From positions 2,484,501 to 2,548,500 of the forward strand of contig JAFFSR010000353.1 in NCBI GenBank assembly GCA_017163975.1: DNA of 64,000 nt. The letters run 5' to 3'. This document shows, piece after piece, positions 1 through 11,560 of the stretch. The DNA comes from Anastatus disparis (lineage: Eukaryota > Arthropoda > Insecta > Hymenoptera > Eupelmidae). Under the pieces are notes generated by a model, which was not told the DNA's origin, did not search any database, and saw nothing but the letters and a program-made list of their open reading frames with translations. Every line of letters starts with the position of its first letter. Positions within the stretch are counted from its first letter, which is position 1. Both the position numbers and the translations under genes were made by a program.

Positions 1-146
1 CTCATGATTTTAACTGGACTAATGCAGTAATTTTAGATGGAAAAAGAAATTTTAAAAAGCGTAGAATGTCCGAAATGTTTTATATTTAAAATGTTAATAA
101 TACAATTAATTTGAAAACTGACATTAAATACTTACCGGCAATATGA
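1..146 (+). pseudogene. Penelope-like element, C-terminal end of GIY-YIG endonuclease (decayed)
   Basis: Reading from position 3, the frame gives a histidine-aspartate-phenylalanine-asparagine-tryptophan start, then an ILD motif, a basic RNFKKRR stretch and SEMFYI, a stop at 87-89, and a short continuation ending NLKTDI and a stop at 144-146. This pattern resembles the end of the GIY-YIG nuclease domain of Penelope-like retroelements, where a conserved HxFxW...ILD...SEM...INLxxD block closes the protein. Only the tail is in the window; the RT would lie upstream. The in-frame stop shows the copy is dead. The family call rests on motif memory, not a search. Confidence 0.5.
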
Positions 147-344
147 AAACATATATGTAACGGTGGGAAACCACAATATAAATAGATTGCGAAAATTATA
201 TTTCATATATTGACAATCGAGCTTTGCTCGTATAAAGTATTGTTTTTTTTATTTTCTATGGGAGTATGCTTCTGTAAGAAATTTGCGTGTTGTAATTAAT
301 TGTACTATTTATTTATTGAATTTTGTTTTTTCAATAAAAGGTGT

Positions 345-375
345 CTGAAGAGGCCAACAAAACCGTTGGCGAAAC
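345..375 (+). ncRNA. Hammerhead-ribozyme-like core in the Penelope 3' region
   Basis: CTGAAGA (345-351, fits CUGANGA) is followed by a 6-bp stem GCCAAC/GTTGGC (353-358 with 365-370) and then GAAAC (371-375). That is the order of hammerhead core, stem II and GAAA core. Hammerheads are known in the terminal repeats of Penelope-like elements, and this one lies about 200 bp after a Penelope-like coding tail. One extra G sits between the core and stem II, and I could not define stems I and III, so it may be inactive or only a look-alike. Confidence 0.35.
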
Positions 376-875
376 GTTGCAATGAAAGTTTTTTAAATAA
401 TAGAGCACAAAATTCCTGCAAGCATCATTGACTGGTTCATGAACTTCCTGAAAAATGGAGAACTGCATACATCTTGGATGAGAAACACGATCAGCGGGTC
501 GATCTCGGAGGGTTGTCCTAGAGTGGGGTTTTCTCCCTTCTGTTATAGAGCCTGTGGTGCTATTCAAGTTGTGAGTGAGACCGTGAGTGAGAAATAGGTT
601 GTTGATGGCTTACTGCGTGTTTTTAATAGGATGGGAATCAAAGCAATAGGATATACAGATAATATTGCTATCATAGTTAAGGAGACCTTCTAGAAAGTAC
701 TCACGGAGTTAGTACAGAGGGCCCTCAAGAAAACAGAAGAGTGGTATTGGGATAAATGACTACGCATTCAGGAAGATAAAACGATGGCGGTGATCTTTAC
801 TAGACGATATAAGGTTAGGATACTGGAGTAAATGAAGTTGGTCAACACGAGGATGCTTTACGTAGAATATACTAA

Positions 876-1537
876 CAAGGAGAGTGTTTCACCTTCGGGT
901 CACCATTTTTCCGAAATTTTGGGAATGTTTTCTGAATGCAGAAACATGAAGAAAGCCAAAATTTTAAAGGCCAACACTCAATATTTCCCTAGTTACAGGC
1001 CATTGAAGAAAATCACTAAAAAAAATCACTAAATTTTCAAACGCTTGTAGTATCTCATCATTGTTAGCTAGAAGCTTACACCTTTTTTGAAATGAAAGCT
1101 GAGCTCATTTCCTTTCGAAATAGTACCTATGGCATACCAAAATATTATTTTTTCCCAAAGTTAGAGCGTAATAAAGATTGGACCTGAATTTTTTGTTTAA
1201 AACATTAATTAATAATAAAAGCTAAAATTGGGTTCAATCTTTATTACGCTATAACTTTGAGAAAAAATAATATTTTGATATGCTATAACTACTATTTCAA
1301 AAGGATTTTAGCTCAGCTTTCATTTAAAAAAGTTTCAAGCATCTAGCTAATAATGCTAAGGAACTATAAGCGTTTAAAAATCAAGTAACTTTTTTAGTAA
1401 TTTTCTTTAATGGCCTGTAACTAGGGAAATGAAAGCGTTGGCCTCTAAAATTTTGGCTTTCTTCGTATTTCTGCATCCAGAAAACATTCACAAAATTTAA
1501 ACAAAAATGGTGACCCGAAGGTGAAACACTCTCCTTG
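876..1537. mobile_element. Foldback MITE nested in the LINE, TAA target duplication
   Basis: The two ends are inverted copies beginning CAAGGAGAGTGTTTCACC, and the homology runs about 310 bp into each arm around an AT-rich centre near 1200. The 3-bp TAA at 873-875 is repeated at 1538-1540. Removing the element and one TAA joins two LINE fragments in one frame at a KYL...LDRKM motif, which supports exact boundaries. A 3-bp TAA duplication is typical of PIF/Harbinger-type elements; the family assignment is inference. Confidence 0.75.
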
Positions 1538-2385
1538 TAAGTATCTTAGTGTGTTTTTGGATAGAAAGATGCCATGAGAAATACATTCGGAGAAGAAATG
1601 TAAAAAGGCCATAGCTACATTCTGGCAATGTAGAAGGGCGTTTGGAGCTAGATAGTACCTAGCAGCTGCTCTGCATCTTCTCTGCCATCATTGGACCAAG
1701 GATATCTTATGCTTCAATTGTCTGGTAGAACAGAACGAGAAAGGCCTGTGCTGGGATCAGCTTCATGCTAGGCATGCCAATTCTTGCACTGTACATCAGA
1801 TCGGAAGCAATAAAATAGTCTATCGACTTGGCTGTATAGGAAAATGGGATTCAAGCAGTAATGAGCATAAAACGCTGTTTAGGAGTCAGTAAAGGAGCTT
1901 TGGAAGGAACCTGAACATAGGATTTTGCTCATCATTATTAGAGATAATAAATACGAAGTTCATATTCCTGAGAGAGGAACATGGGAGGAATACAGACCCA
2001 AACATAGTGAAATTTGATTCACGGATATGTCTAAGACAAATGAAATGGTGGTAGCTGGATTTGATCTACCAAGGTACCAGGACAGCTACTGCCTACGCCT
2101 TGAAATATATGATATGGTCTTCCAGGTGGAGGTGCTTGTCATCAAGATGTATGCAAAAATTCTTAATGATGGCGACTGAAAAGGAAAAACCATAAAGATC
2201 TGTTCAGATAGCTAAGCGGCTCTGAAAGCTATTGGGAAAAGTAACACCAGTTCGAAATTGGTGTGGGAAAAAATGTCCTTACTAAAAGAACTAAGTAAGA
2301 CGAATAATCTCAATCTGACCTGGATCTCGGAACATTCTGTAAAAAATAGGAAAAAAGTGGAATACTTGAAGGGCTTTCGCATATT

Positions 2386-2986
2386 CTGAAAGACTTTAAG
2401 AGTTGCATTCATTCCCTATTGGCGTAAATCCAACTCTCAGTCGGAGAGTAGAAGGGTAGGAGTCACAGTAACGCTGCTTTGGAGAGTAGGAGATACCCCC
2501 CCCCCAACTTTCAAAGTTCACTTGAAATCAACGATGTGAACACAATTATTTTAGCTTAGGAAAGTTTGCATAGCGTAACATTGCAAGCAGAATCTTTGTT
2601 GAAGACAACTAATTAAATTATGCTACACAAAATTTTGGGTGATTAAAAAATCCTAACCTTAAATTTCAGGGGCTTGTATTAAGAATAACAACCTATAAAC
2701 AACCGATATATTGGTTGTTCGTAGGTTCCTTTTTAAAATTATTTCTTAATATAGTTTTGTAAATACATTAAATACAAATCTCGTTTGCAAACTTACATTT
2801 TGTATAATTTTTTAACCTAAAATACTTGTGTTTACATCGCGAATCGCATCGTAAATCATACTTTAAAAGTTGGCGAGTATTTCGTACTCTTTAAGGTAGC
2901 GTTACTGTGACTCCGACCCCTCTATTCTACTACTGAGAGTTGGATTTACGTCGATAGGGAGTGAATGCAACTCTCAAAGGTTTTCT
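2386..2986. mobile_element. MITE family A, copy 1 (nested in LINE)
   Basis: Inverted arms of about 120 bp: the left starts CTGAAAGACTTTAAGAG and passes through GTAAATCCAACTCTC; the right is its inverse. The LINE RNase H reading stops at the left end and the C-terminal finger region resumes after the right end, so this is an insertion. The AT-rich middle has no coding signal. It shares ends and interior with the element at 3811-4392. I see no clear target duplication. Confidence 0.7.
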
Positions 2987-3810
2987 GTGTAGAGAAGTGT
3001 TTTTTTCTTAAATGCTGCGAAAAGGCCAAGAACCTATGGGGGAATACTGAGAGTGGGTGGAGTAATTAATTCCTCGTTCTCAGTAGGTGGCAGCTCAGAA
3101 CTATTATTGAAACCGTAACTGGGTACTGCAATTTTAAAAGTTTTCAGCACAAGATAGGAAGAGTAGAATCTTCTATCTGTGCTAAATGCGATGAAGGTGA
3201 AGAGGAAACAGTAATCCACCTGCTATGTAAGTGCCCAGCGTTAGCCAGCGCTAGGTTTAAGTGGTTTGAGAAAGGGATAATTATTGTGGACAAAATCAGA
3301 GAATACAGCATCTAGTGGATTTTAAGTTACTGTGAAGCATTCGACTTTCCTCGGTGCTGAGGACGTAAATGGGAACAGTGTGCAATATCAATAGCTAAGT
3401 ACACTACACCATAGGGTCCCTCTGACAATTAAATCAAATTTAACGCCAGATATAAATCAAGAATAATTAGACTTAAAACTGGTTTTTTCTACTTTTGACT
3501 AAAGCACATCTTAACATGCGCTAAATAAAAGTATTTAAAAGTTTGTCATTATAACAGGGCCTTTCAATCGAACAGAAATATATTTAAAAGAATGCTTTTA
3601 AATGCAATTAAAAATATTTATAAATGTATTGAATAGCTTGATAATTTATATGTTGTATCTCTGTATTTAAAGTAATATGCTGTCTGTTATGATTCATAAA
3701 TAAGATAAAAATCGTTTCTAAAACACTTGCCTTGGAAACACATTTTGATTTGTGAGCAACTAGTTTTTGATTACGCAGTCACTGTTCTTCGCGATCAAGT
3801 CCCCAAATAC

Positions 3811-4392
3811 ACTGAAAGACTTTGAGAGTTGCACGCACTCTCTGACGGTGTTAATCCAACTCTGAGTAGGGGAGTAGAGAGGTAAGAGTTACAGTAACTC
3901 TGCGTTGGAGAGTAAGAGATACTCCCCAACTTTCAAAGCATGGTTCACTTGCAATCCACGATAGAAACCCAATTATTTTAGGTTAGAAAGGTCCACGAGA
4001 CATAACACTGCAAGCAGAATCTTTATTTAAGACTATTTATTAAATTATGCTAAATAAAATTTCACGTAATTAAAAAATCCTATCCTTAAATTTCATCGGC
4101 TTATATTTAAAAAAAACAAGCAATATATTGCTTGCTATAGGTTACTTTTTAAAATTATTTCTGAATGTAATTTTGTAATACAAATTTCACTCGCAGACTT
4201 ACATTTTGTATGAATTTCTAAACAAAATAATTGCGTTTTTATCGTGGATTGCAAGTAAATCATGCTTTAAAAGTTAGGAAGTATCTCTTACTCTCCAACG
4301 CTGAGTTACCGTGACTCTTACCCTTCTACTCCCCTACTAAGAGTTGGATTTACGCCACCAAGGAGTGCGTGCAACTCTCAAAGTCTTTCAGT
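3811..4392. mobile_element. MITE family A, copy 2
   Basis: Ends ACTGAAAGACTTTGAGAG and its inverse CTCTCAAAGTCTTTCAGT, with about 120-bp arms that include GGAGAGTAAGAGATAC and its inverse. It is closely similar to copy 1 at 2386-2986 over both arms and the AT-rich core. The arms match better here than in copy 1, so this copy is better preserved. Non-autonomous; the transposase source is unknown. Confidence 0.7.
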
Positions 4393-5046
4393 ATGTAGGC
4401 AAAAATACAATAAAAATAATTTTTTTTTGATTTTTGAGTATCACATACTTTGAAATGCTTATCCCGCTAGAGACTTTCGCAAAAATCACATGTATCGGTT
4501 TTAGTACCTTCTTATACTATGATTTAAGAGGCTATTTAAATAATAAAATTATTATAACTTTGTTCAGGGAGTGATTTAAAGTAATTTTCTTGGCTTGAAA
4601 TTTTCGCAATTTGTATTTTTAAAGGCAAGCAAAGATATTCATGACCAAAAATTCAATTACGGCATGGGCACATGGTGAAAAACTTCAAAAAACATTATTT
4701 TCTGGATTTTTGACTTTGCCGTGGGTTGACACCACGTTAAATAATATGTCATTTCAGTCTCAAGCGCGGTATGAACCACATTAAAAAATGTAAAAAATAA
4801 TCCCAGGTGTGATCTGACATTACATTAAAAAATGTCAAGTAAATTAGGTTATCTAATGGGATCAAACTCGGAGATAAGATTAAAATAAAAAAATTAAATT
4901 AATATAAATCAATGTTAATAGTGAAAAAAATGATGACAGAGAAAGTGATAAAGTAAAAAAAATATGATAAACATAAAACATGTAAACTTGCAAGGAAAAT
5001 AAAAAAATTTTCTAATTTTTCATTTCAAAATTTGTATATTAATAAT
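4393..5046. other. AT-rich spacer, no gene seen
   Basis: No reading frame, RNA gene or inverted repeat that I can support; A/T runs only. Confidence 0.5.
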
Positions 5047-5421
5047 TAGTGATGGGATTATTTTCGGATTTTTTGACTATTCGAATTATTCAAATAAACG
5101 GATAATACTATCCGTGATGAAATAATCCGGATAGTAAAAAAATATTCGAATAATCAAAAAGTATTCGGATAATCAAAAAATATTCGGATGATAATTTTAA
5201 TCGAATAATTCAATTGTGTGTGTAGTTGTGTGGGTGTGTGGGTGTGTGGATGTGTGTACCGTTAATTCTTTGAAGTTCGAATAATTAGACTCGATTATTT
5301 CTTATTCGAATAGTCATTATTCGAATAAAAAATCTGAATAGTCATTATCCGGATTACGGATACCTTTCGAACAAAAGAATTCATTATTCAAATAATTTTT
5401 ATCCGGATAGTCCCACCCCTA
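5047..5421. mobile_element. hAT-type MITE with perfect 8-bp target duplication
   Basis: The ends are TAGTGATGGG on the left and TAGGGGTGGG read inward from the right, matching the YAGNGNTGGG consensus of hAT elements. The 8 bp TTAATAAT flank it on both sides (5039-5046 and 5422-5429), the duplication length expected for hAT. The interior is an imperfect palindrome made of TATCCGGAT, TTCGAATAAT and similar blocks, with a TG-rich microsatellite near 5215-5260 at the centre. There is no coding capacity, so it depends on a hAT transposase in trans. Confidence 0.85.
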
Positions 5422-5945
5422 TTAATAATTAAAAGTACAAACAAATATAATAGAAAAAGAGTTTTTATAAACAACTACGTCTGTCATGTTCAGTATATTC
5501 AGAAAAAATAGAATAATTGTGATTTAAAAATATATGATTCCCCGTGTAGTAAGTAACGCGCGGTTCGCTTGTAGTCCAATCAATAAAGCAAAAAAAGGCT
5601 ATTTTTGATATTCATTCAGGGCAGGATGTGACCTAGACAAAGTTGTTTAGGGTGATGGCAAAACATACCCTACATGATTTGCAACTTGTAAATTTCGGTA
5701 GAAACTGCTTCAGGAGGGTGCAAAGTTGGCCAAAACAGGCGTGAAGCAATGTATGCATTCAAGAAAAAAAAAGTATACTATAAAAGTATTGGAGGATTAA
5801 AAAACCTACAATTTGAGTGGTGTCGCGATTATTTTTGTCAATTATTTACTGCAAAAAGGCCAAAAAACCATCGAAAATAACCATTTCTTGCATATCAATT
5901 ATTTATTGCAAAAATAATTTTTTAAATAATTCTTTACTTTTTTAA

Positions 5946-6083
5946 CCTTCTGACAGCCGGCATTTTTCCCACTAAAAAAGTGTAACTTTCTCGAAATTTT
6001 CCATATAAATGTTTCTTAAGTAATAGTATATGTGGGCCGATCATGGGTTGATGCCATATGGCGTCATCCCGGTTGTCAGAAGG
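5946..6083. mobile_element. Short piggyBac-type MITE (TTAA)
   Basis: Inverted ends CCTTCTGACAGCCGG and CCTTCTGACAACCGG, flanked exactly by TTAA (5942-5945 and 6084-6087). TTAA duplication and ends beginning CCTT fit piggyBac-like elements. It is 138 bp with no coding capacity. Confidence 0.75.
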
Positions 6084-6950
6084 TTAAGGAAGCTCTCATG
6101 AATGCAAACAAAATGAGAGGTTGTAATAGCAAATCAGTTAATTTATTGCTGAGATATTCTCTATTGTTAATGTTGTATAGCCTATACAATATTAAGAGGA
6201 AATGAAAAAATTTAATTGCAATCGAAACGAAGATTTAAAAAAAAAAGAACTTTCTAAGGCCATTTATTATGAAAAATAACATAATAATAATGGCAAGTGG
6301 GGCGTCATAATGGGGATGTTTCTATTTGCGCGTAAAGAAAGTTTACGAAAGACTTCGTTCCAATCAAATTCGTAAAAATTAACCGCACTTTAATGAATAA
6401 TGGACCAATTCCGAAATTTTTTTAAGGGATACCTTGAAAAATTATAAATATTGATGCAAACAGTTTTTAAAAATAAGGTGTATTTAAGTTAAAACAACTG
6501 TACCCAATATGGACACCCTTAACGCAAATCATTGCTGTGGCTCACTAAATTAATATTTTTAGACGTGTAACGTCTTATTTTAAGACTAAAAGAAAGAACT
6601 TTAAAATGAAATAGCGATGACGAGTTTTTTTAAAATATAATTGATTTTACTTTTTTTATCACAATTTTTTGGCCGATGCATTTGAACGAGCGATCTTGGA
6701 TTACCTTATTCTACTATTTTTATATTGCAAAACGGTATCTGAATGAAAATTGTGCCTTGATCTGGAAATAAGCTATAAGGTTTTGAAAATTACTCTCTGA
6801 AAAATAACTTCAAAATAAAAATCACTATTTCAACCGGTATATTCGTATGTCAATTGCAATCTAACTTTTAACAACAGTAATTATGAACATATGTAATAAG
6901 AAGTATCTTATCGAATTGGTCAATATTTATACATATTTGAAAGAGATACA
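6084..6950. other. AT-rich spacer, no gene seen
   Basis: No supported gene or repeat boundary; AT-rich sequence with short poly-A runs. Confidence 0.4.
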
Positions 6951-6959
6951 TAGAATATT

Positions 6960-7237
6960 AAAAACTATTTTTTCTTTTATGAGGGAGAATTATTTTTATC
7001 GCTTCGTTTTAAAAAAAAACTTTAAAAAAACAAATTTTTCATTCTAACCTCTATTTTTTTAAGTTTTTTTAGATTTTTTTGAAAACAAATTAATTGAAAT
7101 AACTTTTCGTCATCAAAGAAAATATAGCTTTTTGTGATATAAGATAGGGCTTTCTTCTTATTCTTTGCTACAATTATTAGTTTCTGTAAAAAAATCAATT
7201 CTTTGATTAGAAAAGAATAGAGATATACAACCTGCAC
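6960..7237. mobile_element. Degenerate copy of TTAA foldback family B
   Basis: Recognisable blocks of the family at 12974, 31237 and 42250: a CGCTTCGTTTT block, a CATCAAAGAAAATAT block, a GGGCTTTCTTC block and an end with AATTCTTTGATTAGAAAAG ... CCTGCACTTAA. TTAA ends at 7241. The left end is too eroded to place. The open frame on the minus strand here is a by-product of the palindrome, not a gene. Confidence 0.5.
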
Positions 7238-7479
7238 TTAATAAATTGATAAATTATACGTTAAAAAATACAAAAAATTTATTAAATTATATATCTATAA
7301 TTTTATAGTTTCTCTAACGATTTACAATGGGATAAATCATCTACGCAATTAGTGATGTGCGCCGGGAAAATATTCGCAGCATTCAATGATCGTTGCTTGA
7401 GCAACAGATAGTCTCGGGCATGCAAGCGTGTTCTTTACTTTTTACTGCTTGCACAAAAAACTGAATCCTGCCCACATAG

Positions 7480-9265
7480 CATGGGAAATTAATGGAAGCT
7501 TTCTGAAATGTTTGCAAGGAAAAAATGAAAGATTTAAAAAATCTTGTAATGAAAGATTATTGAAAGCTCGCTATATCCACCTGAGCGTCTACAAATAAAT
7601 GTTACGATGAAAGTTTTTTGAAAGATTTCAACAAGATTTCATAAAATATTTCAAATAAATATTTAAGGGTAGGACGAAGGTCGCTCCTTCTAATGATATT
7701 TCCAATTCAAGTTTATGAATAAACGGTGCGTTTAATCGAGTTTCTTCGCTACACTGAAAAGATTCATAAAATTCACCTTGAGTGCGGACAACTCAAGAAA
7801 TCCACCAAAATACTAAAAATAAAAAGTTATATGCGAACTTTCAATGTATAATATTTAGAGGTTAGGTTTATCGAGCTTGATATCTAAATATATTTCCAAT
7901 CTTAGTTTATAAAAAATAACAAGTCAAAGTCATTTTTTATTTTTACAAAAATTATAGTGTTAACATAGCTTTAACGTGGAGAGATCATTATATTTGTTTA
8001 AATTATGAATTTAAAAAGGTATCAATAAAAGAAAAAAAAACAAAAATTGATTCCAACAGCTCCGACATCCCGTAAAGAAATATTTATACAATATTTAAAG
8101 TCAATACTTAAGAGCATGACGAAGCTCTCCGCCTTCTAATAATATTTCCAATCATAACTTATGAATAAACGATGCGTTTAATTGAGTTTCTTTGCTACAA
8201 AGAAAAAATTTGTAAGATTAAACTCTAGTGCGGACAACTCAAGAAATCCACCAAAATATTATACATACAAAGTTATAATAAAAACTTTCAATATGTCGTA
8301 TTTTAAGGTTAGGTTTGTCGAGTTTGATATCTAATTTCCAATCCGAGCTCATATAAAAATAACAAGTCCAAATGATTTTTTATTTTAACAAAAATTATTG
8401 TATAAATATAGCTTTAGTGCGGACAAGTCATTATATTTGTTTAATTTAAGAATTTAAAAAGATATTGATAAAATAAAAAAAGCAAAACTCGATTGCTGCA
8501 GCTCCGACATGCCGTTAAGCAAGTAAATAAATCATTTACGAAACATTTATGAAAGATTTTAGTAATATTTACAGAAATATTTCAAGGAAATCTTTTTGAA
8601 CGTTTGACACAATTTTTCATTGAAAGATTATCACCGTTATATAAATCTTTTATGAAAGATTTCAGCATTATATACAAAAATATTTCCAGGGAATATTTTT
8701 GAAAGATTTACACAATATTTCATTGATTTATTTGAACAAGTATTAAAATCTTTTATAAAAAATTTAAGAATTATTTCTGCTCTTTTTGATACAAATATTT
8801 ACTGTACATATTAGTAAAATTTTTTATGAATCATTCAAACGTTATTTGTAAAAGATTCTTATTAAAGCTTCTCACAATCTTTAATCGCAGTCTAAGTAGA
8901 CCAAAAATCTAGCAGAGAAACGTCGATGAAAGATTTTTTCGAAATATTTCATGAAGCCTTCTCTGGAGCCATATTCTGTAAGCATAACGCTGTCGTTATG
9001 CTAACTTTTAAAGCTACTGCGTATATGCAGAAACCAATTTTCGTACTTAACAACTCGTATAACGGTGCGATGAAGTTACAGAATTAGGTCCCTGTGAAAT
9101 CATAGCCATATTTCTTTGCCTCATTCCATGAAATATTCATGAAAGCTTGCCTAAAGGTTTTGGAGTACAGTGAAGAGAGCGTTAGGGAGAAATCATAAAT
9201 CTTTCAAACGTATTTCGTAAAAGATTTCTATAAAAGCTTCTAATAATCTTTCATTATAACCTCAG
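7480..9265. repeat. Repeat complex: two ~430-bp direct repeats embedded in GAAAGATTT-rich sequence
   Basis: Two diverged direct units, about 7655-8065 and 8090-8520, share the blocks GTGCGGACAACTCAAGAAAT, AAGTTATA and GGTTAGGTTT, and an end near CTCCGACAT...CCGT. On both sides (7480-7650 and 8520-9265) are dozens of GAAAGATT and AAATCTTTC words in both orientations, so the block as a whole is a loose inverted repeat. Relatives of the direct unit occur in the long arms at 36.3-36.6 kb and, inverted, at 45.0-45.3 kb, with a stub near 63.4 kb. No protein is encoded. Confidence 0.6.
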
Positions 9266-10978
9266 CAAACCAAAGCAGCACGCCTAACGAAGCGTAATAG
9301 AACTCTGGAAAAGTTGATGAACAGCAGTATTTTTATTGTTAATAAAAATAAAGAGAATGAAAGAAAAAGGAGAATTTTCTTTTCAAAATGTTAAGAAAAA
9401 GTAGGAAACTCCTGGTCTTTTTGAAAAATTAGTGTGTGACAACCTTGGGGATCAGGAGGTTGCACTAATTTATAAAAATTATATAAGCTATAATTAATTA
9501 AGTAACAAAAAAAGAGAAACTTTATTTAAGAAATTTGTACAGTAATCGTACGCTCGCTCAAAATGGACGCCAGCCGCGTATAGCGTACGCGACGCCGCTT
9601 GCACTAATTAAATAACTATCAGCACGACGGAAAGCAGATATTAACAAAAATGTAAGCTTAAGGGGACACGAGCAATAAACACATAGAAAAAGAATTAGAA
9701 AAGCACGAAGGGAATATATGCAATAAAACGCGCACGCGATCGCCCGGCACACACGTCGTAAAAGACAGAAATAAATTATATTATTTTAATTAGCAATTGT
9801 GATATTATTTTAATTCACAATAAAAGAAATAGAATAGTAAATCTATCTATTTTCGCGCACTCAAGCTCATGATATTCGCACACACAAAAAAATACTAATA
9901 CGCAATATCGCAAATCGCTTACGAGTCGTAATGGCTCTATCTCGGACGCCGGCGACAGAAGGAATAATTCAATGCATTCCTTCTTGTCTATGCTCAGCTT
10001 CATCTCTCTTGCTGTACGCTGCGCGCGCCGCAAGAGAGAGACAAACGATCATAAACGGACCCAAGCTCAGCTACTCGAGTCAAGCTGCTCGCTAGCTATA
10101 TCAGTGCACATTATACGTGCTTTAGAGATTCGCACGTGTGTGCCAACGATTTTGGGTTTTGCTTTTAACTATTTGACTCGCGTGGTCTGCTTTCCGTTTT
10201 GCCCGTAGTTAGATGCTCTCTTCTGTCGGCTATATGCGCCACAAATATACATATAAGTAATATGGCCAATCTGCCATGTTACAAGTGAATTACAATGAGA
10301 TCCACAAGAATGGTACGCTGTGCCCCTATTGCACAGTGCCTAATTATTAATTTAATGTGTTGAAAAAATCAAAAAAATCAAAAACAGTAAAATTAGCTTA
10401 AGTATAATTTATTTTTCAAATACGTGGTTTGTTTTAAACAGTAATTCAAATTAAGGATTTATCATTATTTTGTCAATTAGCTGGTCAGCTTATGTGAGAA
10501 GTTAACAAAAAACACTCTTTATTCAGTTATATAACATTGTATTCTCTACCTGTTCTACTTGGATTAACTCAAATAATAGTAAAGGTAAGCTTATTAGTGT
10601 TATTTTTGTTCATTATTAAACGTTTTCTAAAAAATAATTAACAAAAAATAAATAAAAATCTATTTTATCCATTTTTTGCTAAACTTTTATTTGGAGGTTA
10701 GGTTATGTACTTTTATTCTCAAGATCATTATAATTATGTTGAAATATCAAGCCTAAAATCTAAAAAAAATTATATTTAAATGTAAGGATAAATTTTTTTT
10801 CTTATAATATTGATTGATAAAACATTTTTTCATCTTAAGAGGCGGTCGGGTTTATTCGCCGCTAAATTTAAGGTGGCGTTGCGGTCAGGTGAGAGAAAAA
10901 TATAAAATATTTTTATACAGCTATTTACAATTTTCTGAGACAATAATATACTTTTAATGTTGTCATTTCCTCTAGCCA
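9266..10978. other. Spacer; slightly GC-richer patch at 9540-10230
   Basis: The patch has more balanced composition than its surroundings and CG-containing words, which could mark an old LTR or a promoter-like fragment. I find no LTR ends, no conserved protein and no RNA gene. The rest is AT-rich and featureless. Confidence 0.3.
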
Positions 10979-11236
10979 TATACTAAAAAGTATTAAATTA
11001 ATTAATTTACTTCCTTGAAATTACTTTTATACAGTTAATTGTAATAATTAAGAGAAAATTTTACAACAAAAATTTAAAAAGAATAGTGTGGGTGATAATT
11101 TTAGTAAATCCAATTCAGCGCTCACAATTTTATTTTTTAATTTTTGTTGTAAAATTTTCTCTTAATTATTGCAATGAACTATATAAAAGTAATTTCAAGG
11201 AAGTAAATTAATTAATTTAATACATTTTAGTGTATT
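10979..11236. mobile_element. Hairpin MITE, TA-type ends
   Basis: Two arms of about 105 bp are near-perfect inverted copies: left 10981-11085 and right 11128-11234, sharing AAATTAATTAATTTACTTCC and AGAGAAAATTTTACAACAAA. The ends read TACTAAAA/TACACTAAAA next to TA dinucleotides, compatible with a Tc1/mariner-type MITE, though the exact duplication is uncertain. The loop of about 40 bp is unrelated. Confidence 0.65.
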
Positions 11237-11369
11237 TTCTCCATTATAAAAGCGTGTTTTTAAAATGTTTTTTTTTTAAATTTTTTATTTTCTACTTTTT
11301 AGTTAAAATTGAATTTTCTATGAGTAATTTTTTTTGAAATCTCGTATTTGATTGTATTTTCTATACATC

Positions 11370-11560
11370 ACTTCATCCCCTATACATTCCCCTATCACCT
11401 ATATATTCCCCTATCTCCTATATATTCACGTATCTCCTACACATCCTCATATCCCTTATATATATCCCCACCCCATATGCATTCCTCTATCCCTTATGAT
11501 TCCTATATCTTCCATATTTTCCCCTATACATTTCCCTATCCCCTATGCATTTTCTACAAC
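11370..11560 (+). repeat. Minisatellite of ~20-bp CCTAT units
   Basis: Irregular tandem copies around the words TATATTCCCCTATC and CCTATACATTCCC. The overlapping long frames here are products of the repeat, since several frames stay open through it. Confidence 0.75.

Larger units (their letters stand above)
395..3420 (+). pseudogene. Decayed non-LTR retrotransposon (LINE), RT to RNase H to CCHC, with two nested MITEs
   Basis: Fragments in changing frames follow the ORF2 order of R1/Jockey/I-group LINEs. At 395-560 there is an RT palm block with a degraded CPQGG-type motif (reads CPRVG). Near 640-690 the catalytic box is YTDN instead of YADD, so the active site is lost. After the first nested element (876-1537) the RT thumb resumes with a KYL...LDRKM motif. 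Around 2010-2340 an RNase H domain is visible (FTDMSKT, a KICSDS-like block and an LTW...H tail). After the second nested element (2386-2986) a C-terminal finger CAKC...H...C is seen near 3180-3240. The 5' end, including the endonuclease, is missing, as is usual for 5'-truncated LINE copies. Many stops and frameshifts show it is dead. Confidence 0.7.
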
